DNA from: Barthelona sp. PCE
Taxonomy: Eukaryota > Metamonada: BaSk clade
Direction: 5' to 3'
DNA: 64,000 nucleotides
NCBI GenBank assembly: GCA_040285745.1
Contig: JAUFOR010000001.1
Coordinates: forward strand, 310,001 to 374,000
The first letter of the stretch is position 1; each line of letters starts with the position of its first letter. The notes below the pieces were generated by a model. It had not been told where the DNA came from. It did no database searches and saw nothing but the letters and a program-made list of their open reading frames with translations. Below are positions 54,028 to 62,500 of this stretch, piece by piece. A program made the position numbers and the translations under genes.

Positions 54028-54585
54028 ATGAGCTTCTCAGACGACGAAGTGGTTGATCAGCAAGTGGTTGATGAGTTAACTCTCATTGCAAAGGAATCCG
54101 TTAAGGATAAGGGCTTCGAATCAAAGGAAGAGCTTCTTCTTGAGATGATTAACGAGATCTCAATCCCAAAGGAAGGCTTCAAGGATGTGTTAGCAGTGAC
54201 AGTCGATACAGAAATCGTTCTTGAAGATGTTAATGATGATCTTCAACGTGAATCCAGTTTTTATCAACAAGCATTGAGTGGTTACCTTAAGGGGCGGGCA
54301 CAATGTGCAAAAGAAGATATTCCTTGTGATAGACCACGTGATTATTTTGCTGAAATGCTTAAGAGCGATGATCATATGGCACGCATTAAAAAGCGTCTTA
54401 TTTCAGAAGAAGCAAAGATCACCAAAGCACAGGAGCGTCGTCAACAGCGTGAATTCAGAAAGAAGGGCAAGAAGAAGATGAGAGCTGAAAGCATCACTGC
54501 TCAGAACAGAAGAAAGAAGGAAACAAAGTCTAACGTACAAAGGTTGAGAGATAAGTACGTTAAAAAGGCTCGTCAAGGTCGATAA
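54028..54585 (+). CDS. EBP2: rRNA-processing protein Ebp2 (EBNA1BP2 family)
   Basis: A short (185-residue) Ebp2 homologue. The family core is clear: DVNDDLQRESSFYQQAL (about 73-89), DRPRDYFAEMLKSDDHM (near 104) and a long basic helix rich in Lys/Arg (about 120-185, EFRKKGKKKMRAE). Ebp2 acts in pre-60S particles during 27S pre-rRNA maturation in the nucleolus. The C-terminal basic extension of longer homologues is reduced. Immediately downstream on the same strand is DDX27/Drs1, another pre-60S factor. A TCACTT initiator-like motif lies 27 bp upstream of the ATG. Confidence 0.9.
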   Translation: MSFSDDEVVDQQVVDELTLIAKESVKDKGFESKEELLLEMINEISIPKEGFKDVLAVTVDTEIVLEDVNDDLQRESSFYQQALSGYLKGRAQCAKEDIPCDRPRDYFAEMLKSDDHMARIKKRLISEEAKITKAQERRQQREFRKKGKKKMRAESITAQNRRKKETKSNVQRLRDKYVKKARQGR

Positions 54586-54871
54586 TTCGGTTAGCAATGA
54601 AATAAAAAACAGGTTTTTTTCTTTAAAGTTTAGGATTCTATGAAACTAAGAAATTGGTGTTTACTGTAAAAGTGATCCATTGGGATCCAGTTTTAGTGGC
54701 CAAAAATGAAATGTTTAGGAAAGCACTTGTATAATAGCACACATACTTCCATACTGCAATTTTTATGGTTATTCATACATATTGTAGTCAACAAGTGTCG
54801 CCTAACTCACACTTCAGTGGAAATAATATGGAACTAGTTTTTATTCCTTATCAACATAGCTTCACAACGGA

Positions 54872-56947
54872 ATGACAGACATTTTGGTCAAGCCAGAGGA
54901 GCTGGATAACATTGAAAGCATCAGTACCAAAGATAACGACGGTAATGTGGGTTTCTCAAGTTCTTTTAGGTTCAACAGCACAGACGGTGCTAATTCTTGG
55001 TCATTTTCCGGGATTGCGAACAAAGCACAGTGTGTAGACACGCAAAGTATGTTTGGAAAATTACTTCCATCAAATACTCTTGACGATGAACTCGACTATG
55101 AGTTTGAAGATGAAGAGAAGGAGCTTTTCGGCGTCGAAGACACCATAGAAGGTGAGGGTTCAGAAAAAGAGGTTGATGATGAAGAACATGAAGATGTTAA
55201 TGAATCAAACAACAAAGAAGAAGTTTCAGAACAATCTGAAACTGAAGTTGACGAGGTCGATTTCGAAATAGTCGAGAAAGTGGAGGACGAGACCACATTC
55301 GTTGATTTAGGCCTTAGTCGTCCTTTACTCAAGGCTATCGGTCAAATGGGTTGGGTTACACCCTTTGAGATCCAAAAGAACACCATTCCCATACTATTAA
55401 AGGGCAGGGATGTTTGTGGATCAAGTCAGACTGGAACAGGAAAAACAGGTGCTTTCTTATTGCCCATGCTTGAACGTCTTCTTGACTTCCGTGCCGGCCG
55501 CAACATACGTGGTCTCATCATTCTACCATCGCGTGAGCTTGCCCAACAGGTACAAGTCATGTGTGCTAAGCTGTGTCAGTTTACCAATATCAAGAGCGCA
55601 GTGCTGGTTGGTGGTGTTAATGAGAATAAGCAACGGGCTGCCCTGAAGGAAGACCCTGAAATCATTATTGCTACTCCTGGTAGACTGCTTTATTTCCTTC
55701 TCAACGACAGCACCTTTCACATGGACGATTTAGAGATGCTTGTACTGGATGAGTGTGATAAGTTACTTGAACACGGTTTCAAACACGAACTTGAGGAGAT
55801 CTTTCAACATCTCCCCCCTAAGCAGCGTTTACAGAGCGTTCTGTTTACTGCAACTTTCACATCTGGAGTTGATGAAATTTCACGTTTGAGTTTGCACAAA
55901 CCTGCACGTGTTGAGATTGATCCATTGATATCAACCAGTCAAAAATTGAGTCAAGAGTTTGTCAAATTGAAGAACGACGAATTCCATCATCGTGAGGCAC
56001 TCTGTTTCTCTATCTTGAAGGAGATTTTGATTGAGCAGAAAAAGAAAAATGAAAGTTTCCCCAAAATCATCGTTTTCTTTAACACAAAGAGCTCTTGTCA
56101 TAGATTCCATCTTTTAGCACAAGAGTTATCACTCCCTACCCTCGAAATCCACGGTAACCTTACACAATTGCAACGTTTTACTGCTTTGGAAACATTTTCT
56201 GGTCAAGGTGGTATTTTGTTAAGTACCAACGTTATATCTCGTGGTTTAGATATCCGTAACGTTGATTTGGTTATGAACTATCACTTACCCAACGCTATTG
56301 TTGACTATATTCATCGTATTGGTCGAACTGCTCGTGCAAATGCCTCTGGTCGTACAATTTCATTTATTCATCCTAAGAATGACAAGACAATGTTCAAATT
56401 GATCATCAAAACATTACACAAGACGCATGGTAAGAATTTCTCTACCCTGGAAGTCAAAGATGAAGTTTACAACTACTATGAAGACAGAATTCTTAGTTTA
56501 GGTGATCGAATTAAAGATGTGCTTCGTGAGGAACGTTATCTTCGTGAGCTTCAAGCTGCTGAGCGTGATATTGCTTATGGTGAAAATATGTTGAAATATG
56601 CTGAAGAAATCTATAAGAGAGGTCCTAGAAAGTTTACAGTGTCTGAAAAAGACAGGGAGGATGATCGTGCACGTGACAAGAGTGAGAAATCAACATCAAA
56701 CTTGAAGGTTCAGAAAATTTTAGCTGAAAAGCGAAAGAGAACAGCTGATAAGGTTAAGATGGCTAAGATGACATCAAAGAACAGGAAAAAGGCAGAGTAT
56801 CTTAAGAGTTTGAGCAAGAAGGAGAAGGAGAAGATCCATAAATCGATTAAGGCCAGTAAGAGACAAACTAAACGAAAGGGTGGAACTTCAAAAACAGCAG
56901 CTAAAACCAATACAAAGAAAAAGAGGAAGCCTCGTAAGCGTCTTTAA
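54872..56947 (+). CDS. DRS1: DEAD-box RNA helicase DDX27/Drs1
   Basis: A 691-residue helicase with an acidic N-terminus (about 70-140), Q motif (FVDLGLSRPLLKAI... FEIQ, 143-168), motif I SQTGTGKT (185-192), Ia PSRELAQQ, Ib TPGRLL, motif II DECD (293-296), motif III TAT (326-328), and RGLD and HRIGRTAR in the second RecA domain. The C-terminal ERYLRELQAAERDIAYGENM block and the KR-rich tail are characteristic of DDX27/Drs1, which acts in 60S ribosome biogenesis and 27S/47S 3' processing. Motif II is DECD instead of DEAD, and motif III is TAT instead of SAT; both usually keep activity. The tail is highly basic, fitting nucleolar rRNA binding. Confidence 0.92.
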   Translation: MTDILVKPEELDNIESISTKDNDGNVGFSSSFRFNSTDGANSWSFSGIANKAQCVDTQSMFGKLLPSNTLDDELDYEFEDEEKELFGVEDTIEGEGSEKEVDDEEHEDVNESNNKEEVSEQSETEVDEVDFEIVEKVEDETTFVDLGLSRPLLKAIGQMGWVTPFEIQKNTIPILLKGRDVCGSSQTGTGKTGAFLLPMLERLLDFRAGRNIRGLIILPSRELAQQVQVMCAKLCQFTNIKSAVLVGGVNENKQRAALKEDPEIIIATPGRLLYFLLNDSTFHMDDLEMLVLDECDKLLEHGFKHELEEIFQHLPPKQRLQSVLFTATFTSGVDEISRLSLHKPARVEIDPLISTSQKLSQEFVKLKNDEFHHREALCFSILKEILIEQKKKNESFPKIIVFFNTKSSCHRFHLLAQELSLPTLEIHGNLTQLQRFTALETFSGQGGILLSTNVISRGLDIRNVDLVMNYHLPNAIVDYIHRIGRTARANASGRTISFIHPKNDKTMFKLIIKTLHKTHGKNFSTLEVKDEVYNYYEDRILSLGDRIKDVLREERYLRELQAAERDIAYGENMLKYAEEIYKRGPRKFTVSEKDREDDRARDKSEKSTSNLKVQKILAEKRKRTADKVKMAKMTSKNRKKAEYLKSLSKKEKEKIHKSIKASKRQTKRKGGTSKTAAKTNTKKKRKPRKRL

Positions 56948-57033
56948 TCAGATCAATAAACAGAATATCGTTTTCAAGTTGTTTTTCCATTTCATTTTCA
57001 TTTGCTTTTTTTGAGTGAAGTTTTAAGGGCAAC

Positions 57034-59514
57034 ATGGAACCAGAAGATTGGTTTGATGAAGAAGATATGTATGCTCAAATGGAGGAAGCAGAAAATGCTG
57101 CGTTTGATGATTATTATGATATTATGAACGAAATTGTGAATCCAGATGAAGTTGCACCACAAAAGTTACCCAATAAGAAGGTTACACAACGAAAAAGAAC
57201 AGCAGATGTTGAGAATGATATTATTGTATCTCAAACAACGGGGATCCCACAAAAATCACCATTTGTTGATTCATCACGCGTAAGGTCAATGCCAACCAGA
57301 AGAGAACAAGAAGCTTTTGTTTTTAAATCTGATTCATCACTTTCTTTTTCAGAGAGAATCATTATATTTGGCACAGATAAAGAGCTTTACTGTAGACGCC
57401 GCACTGCGCTTGAACAGGCCAGAAAGAAAGAAGACCTGCAAAAATCAATGGGGCAGTACACTAGACTACTGGATCGAAGCATGGCCGATTACCGTGAAGA
57501 TGTACAGAAGATTAAGAGAAAACTGTTGAAAAACAGGATGAAGAGGATCAACCGTTGTTATTCAGAACGAGGTAATCTCGTAACAGGGCAGCAAATGATG
57601 ACATCAAAATTTTTCCCTCAACGACTTTCCGAACTGGTAACCCCAGAGAATATTAATGCCAAGTTCCAAGAGTGGGTTCTCTGCTACGATCGCAAGCTGT
57701 TCCCTGCCCGGTTTAATGAACGTAAGAGAAAGGCTATCCGTAACAAACAAAAACAGCCCGATAGCGAACCGTCAAACAAAATTTTCATGCTTAGCGGTGC
57801 ACCAGGTTGTGGAAAGACCACACTCCCGCACTTTTTTGCCCGGCTTTTAGGTTATCGTGTTATTGAAACAAACGCATCAGATGATCGAACAGCATCCAAA
57901 CTAAAACAGGTTCTTTCAAATGCTCTAACTTTGAAGACTGTTTTCGGTGATCGGCGGCCAGTTATGGTCTTGCTGGATGAAGTTGATGGATTGGATTCTA
58001 TTGATTCAGTTAATGTAATACTTAAAATGAGTGAACAAGCAAGAAATCCAATTATTTGTGTTTGCAACGATCCTTGGCTTCCAAAACTGCGTGAACTCCG
58101 CAGAGCAGCCATTTTCTTTGATATACCTCCTCGGGACGATATCCCACACACGTTTTTAACGAGGTTATCAGAGATTGCAAAAAATTCTGGCTTAAAGGTT
58201 ACGAATTCTTTACTTGAAGAGCTTATCAGACACACAAAGTGTGATCTCAGAGGATGTATCATGGCTTTAGACTTTTTTAGGCGGCAGCCTTCAACATCCA
58301 AAAAGATCAAAAGAAAGAAACTCATGAAGTATCTAACTGGAGGCCGTGATCTTGGTGTTAGTATAAACAATGGTCTTAGTGTCATTTTTAAGCAAGACAA
58401 AAGCAATATAGATCGTGCTATCGAAGCTTTCTTTGATAACAACAGGGTTGAAAGTCAAGTTTTGGTTCCACTTCTTCGTTCTTTGGAGAAAGTCGATGAC
58501 CCGAGGCGGATGCTAAAGCTTTTTGAATTCAACATTGCCCGTTTGCCTTTGATCGATCCCACAATGACCCGCTTCGCATCATGGTATCCACAAATCAGTT
58601 CTATCGATCGTTTATCACAAAAACTGATCCCTATTGCAATAACTGAACTGTATTCAGAGCTTAGTGTTGCACTGGAGTCCATAAACGGTTTCGTCCCAAC
58701 GATGTACATGCCTAGAATACAAAGACCCGGTGTGGCCATGTTGCGTCAGCAGTTCTTTGATAGCCTTGTCATTCGAACAACTGGTTTACGCAGCCGTTGG
58801 GACATGTATCAACACTTTTCTGCAGTTTATTGCATGATTCGCAGGTTTTCAATGACTCTAACAGAGGGAATCATTCCCCTAATTGATCAAGCAACGCAGC
58901 TTGTTGGTGTTCGGAACCTCAATGGTCTTTATCAAAAAAGAATCGGTAAGCTATGCGCCAACATGACCTTCTACAACTTCAAGCTGGTTAAACACCCGTA
59001 TCTCGTTAATAATCTCATCATTAACCCCAATCATCGTTCAGCTCAACATATTACCGTTCAACCAGTGTATTTAGCAAGTAGTCTTGAACAATATTACTCA
59101 TTTAATCCGCTTGACAAGAAAAAGGCTATACAATTGGAGTTACTGGAGTCGGTGCGCAGCAAGATACATTACGCATCACAACGAGTATTAGCAAAGTATC
59201 AGTCAATCATTCATCAACAAATATCGATCAACAACGTGATGAGCACTATCAACTTTGACGAAAGCGATGACGAGTTTATTCCTCCATCCAGGGAGCAGAT
59301 TCAAAAGAGTAAGCCCACAACTCCATCAAAGGTAGTTGATGCACCATTAGTCCCGAAAATAACCTCGCTCAAAGCTTTGTTCAAACAAGATATGAATAAC
59401 AGAACGATGGTCAAAGAGAAGCAAGACGATTTGTGGCCGATTAGATTCAGTTATTCACATGGTGTAACAAACACAGTGAGAAAGAAATGTTATCTGCACG
59501 ATATATTGGGATAA
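57034..59514 (+). CDS. CTF18: Alternative clamp loader subunit Ctf18
   Basis: An 826-residue AAA+ protein. N-terminal acidic residues are followed by a conserved region (about 80-235), P-loop SGAPGCGKTT (254-263), sensor-like NASDDR (280-285), Walker B LLDEVDG (313-319), and a long helical C-terminal half. The C-terminus VTNTVRKKCYLHDILG matches the Ctf18 tail (VRRxLYLxDLL) that binds Dcc1-Ctf8. The protein loads PCNA and supports sister-chromatid cohesion. It is smaller than human CHTF18 (975). A TCATTT pair lies 36-42 bp upstream of the ATG. It converges with the giant membrane protein with 64 bp between. Confidence 0.9.
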   Translation: MEPEDWFDEEDMYAQMEEAENAAFDDYYDIMNEIVNPDEVAPQKLPNKKVTQRKRTADVENDIIVSQTTGIPQKSPFVDSSRVRSMPTRREQEAFVFKSDSSLSFSERIIIFGTDKELYCRRRTALEQARKKEDLQKSMGQYTRLLDRSMADYREDVQKIKRKLLKNRMKRINRCYSERGNLVTGQQMMTSKFFPQRLSELVTPENINAKFQEWVLCYDRKLFPARFNERKRKAIRNKQKQPDSEPSNKIFMLSGAPGCGKTTLPHFFARLLGYRVIETNASDDRTASKLKQVLSNALTLKTVFGDRRPVMVLLDEVDGLDSIDSVNVILKMSEQARNPIICVCNDPWLPKLRELRRAAIFFDIPPRDDIPHTFLTRLSEIAKNSGLKVTNSLLEELIRHTKCDLRGCIMALDFFRRQPSTSKKIKRKKLMKYLTGGRDLGVSINNGLSVIFKQDKSNIDRAIEAFFDNNRVESQVLVPLLRSLEKVDDPRRMLKLFEFNIARLPLIDPTMTRFASWYPQISSIDRLSQKLIPIAITELYSELSVALESINGFVPTMYMPRIQRPGVAMLRQQFFDSLVIRTTGLRSRWDMYQHFSAVYCMIRRFSMTLTEGIIPLIDQATQLVGVRNLNGLYQKRIGKLCANMTFYNFKLVKHPYLVNNLIINPNHRSAQHITVQPVYLASSLEQYYSFNPLDKKKAIQLELLESVRSKIHYASQRVLAKYQSIIHQQISINNVMSTINFDESDDEFIPPSREQIQKSKPTTPSKVVDAPLVPKITSLKALFKQDMNNRTMVKEKQDDLWPIRFSYSHGVTNTVRKKCYLHDILG

Positions 59515-59578
59515 TATGATAGTAAATAAGTTTATTACAAGTACTTAAGGTGTACGGTAACCTTATAAGAAGTCAAGC

Positions 59579-62500
59579 TTACATGAATCCATCTAATGTA
59601 GGGAATTCAATATCAGCATCATTGGAACGCTTCTTCTTCTTCTTTTTCTTCTTCTTCTTCTTCTTCTTTTTGTCAGGAGTGGCAACGTCTTCAGTTACTT
59701 CAACTGTTGAAGCACTATGTACGTCGGCTAAAGTAGCAGCTTCGCTCTTGGGTGATTGAGGAGCGCCAGTTTGTAAACCAGAATACATGCGCTGCAACAC
59801 AGATGCAACCTTACTTACACCTGTTCTTCTGCGCATCATAGCAACTTCATCTTCTTCCTCCTGGGAAGTGTACTGACTAAGAACATTTTCGGTTGATAGG
59901 CGTGATTCCATGATCTTTCGAACAACAACCTGGAACTTCTTGCGGATTTCGGCCTTACGAAGGATGACATCGTATTTAGCCTGATAGATCTGACGTAATT
60001 GCTCGAATATGTCAGTATCATTGACCAAGATGGTCTTGGGTTTCTTTGAAGCGGTAGCAAAGCGCTTCCAAAGGTTCTCCTGATCGCCGCTCATATGAGG
60101 AGGCTTCCAGTGCTTGAACAAAGTGGCAATAGGACCAACACGGGCCTTAGAAATCGTCATTGCAACACCGTTTGATGCAGAATCAGAAAGCTCATCCCAG
60201 ATAGGATGAAGAGCCTTGTTCTTAAACAGTCGCTTGAAAGTATTGACGAAATGTAACTCACGTTGGAGAATGAGATCTGGACCGCTGCCGAATGTACCCT
60301 TATGGGCACCCATGACTTGAACAGCCTTGGTGAGCTTATCGAGTGCGGTTAAGATTGTAACGAGCTGATCGTGGCTGACCATGATATCGGTGTTCGAATC
60401 CCGATAATCAACGAGCTCCTTGAGCATTGTCCTCTCGGAAGGAGACATGTACTCTGAAGGCATGAGATCAAGCTGGTGACAGATGTTCTGAATGACTGCA
60501 AGGTTAAGCATCATATCAGAGTCTCTAATGAGCGCCAAGCGAGGCTTGAGTTGGTTAAGGAGAGAATGCACAGGCTCGTTTGCCATTTGGAGCATGTGGT
60601 TAACAATCTCAACTTGATCAGTGATCAAAGAGACTGAGTGATCGTCCTTGAAAGCACGCTCAATGAGGTCCAGTAGAGCACGTTGCTTGACATTGAGATC
60701 GCCTCTAATGAGGGTACCAAGTTTAACAAGGATGGCGTAGAGCCTCTTGACTTCGATACGATCGATCTGAGCCAGTTCACGGTTCATACCAGATGTTGTG
60801 AAACGTTGAGGTTGACAAGCTTCAGTGAGAAGACGAGCGATGACTTGGGCTTCGACGGTGTTACATGTGTAACTTGAACCGCGAGTGGCAACAAGCTTAA
60901 TCTGGCGGACCAGACGGCTCTGATTCTCGTTGAAGTAACTCGTATCAAGCGTCTTGAGAACGGACGCAATCATACAAACCTGTTCAGGTGTAAGAAGCAC
61001 CTGCTCAACGTTGTTTGAAGAAGTGAATTCCTTAATAATGGTGCGAACAGAATCAACAGCCATCTTGAGCACCTTCTTGATGTTAAGGTGATCAGTATCA
61101 TTGATTGTGACCATGTCATCAAGAGTATCGAGCAATACAGAATCGACGTTCTCAACAGCAACGTTACATTCGACAGAAAGTGTTCTCTCGTCGACAACCT
61201 TTAGGAAGTCGCTCAGCTTCTGAAGTAGCACACGAGGAATAGGATTAGGAATATCATACTCCTGACTGAATGCACTTCCGTTCAGGACATCATCAGGGAT
61301 GATCTTCATCACGGATGCAATCTCGTTGGCCATGAGGAGAACAGGTCTCTCATCTTCAGCGGCAGTTTCGATCTTTTTAATGATCCTAGCACTCTTATCA
61401 TCAAGGCTTACGTTCTTATAATCGCCCAAGAGCTTAAGAACAGCGCCTGACTGTGTGCCATCGAGGGTACGAGGCAGACCGTCATCAGATGAATCGCGCA
61501 GGGTGTTAAGAACCTGGCGATAGAGGGGATCCGACAAAGAATCCATGTTGTCATCAAGAGCGTCAACCTCATAGGCGGACTTGAGATGATCAACAGCAAA
61601 CTTGCTCTTTGCCCCCTTCTCCTTTGTAGCAATGGGTGCTGCGAACAACTGCTGCTTAGTGAGGTCATCAAGCAGTTCATTGGCAATACGGAGAAGACCA
61701 ATCACATCATTCGCCTTTTCAGGAGTGATTGTGAGGGGTAGACCCTGCTGACAAGTTGAGATAACCTCAGAAGCAATTGATGCCTGTGAAGGCGTCATTG
61801 TTCGAAGAGAAATCTGGTTGATAGCCAGGGAGATACGCTCAGCCTCGAGAGGCGCGAACGTAACGGCCTTGCCTTGAGCTGACATGGTCTCCAGGTTCCT
61901 GGCAAGTGTCTCGATGGCATCATCCTTGACTGTGACAGGTGGAACTGCAGCGTGAACAAGGAGGTCGACACCAATATTGGTGAGATCAGCAGGAATAACA
62001 CAAATGACAAACTGTCTCTCAACAGAACGTTGAACAAGTGCATAGAAACGCATTTCTTCGGCATTCATGTCCATAGTGTTCAGAACACTAATCGAATCAA
62101 CAATGATTTCAGCATCATCAAGACCCATAGCGATGTTGCTCTTCGCTCGTGCAGCAAGTGTAAGACCAACTGCAATACGCTGAGACTGCTCTTCCTCGAT
62201 AAGAGCAAGAGGACCACGGCGAATGGGAACACGGAGGTACTTGTGAAGAACAGGAACAAGTTCGGGTTCAAATTCAAGTTCCTCAACCTCAAGAGAGGCA
62301 GCACGGCGGACCGATGTGAGAATCTTGGCCTCCTTTCTTCCAATGCGCTTGGCAGGGATAGTCTCAAAGATATCAAGAATAAGTCTAATAATCTCAAAGG
62401 TGGCACTGAAACCCTCCTTCTTCATAGCCTTCTTGGCAAGCTCTTGTGTAAGCAAGAATGCACTGTGAACTGTTAGAGAAGTCTCATAGAGTTCAGCTGG

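Noticed and set aside
59550-59759. Phe-rich plus-strand ORF
   Set aside because: It is the reverse reading of the poly-lysine tract of the giant membrane protein.
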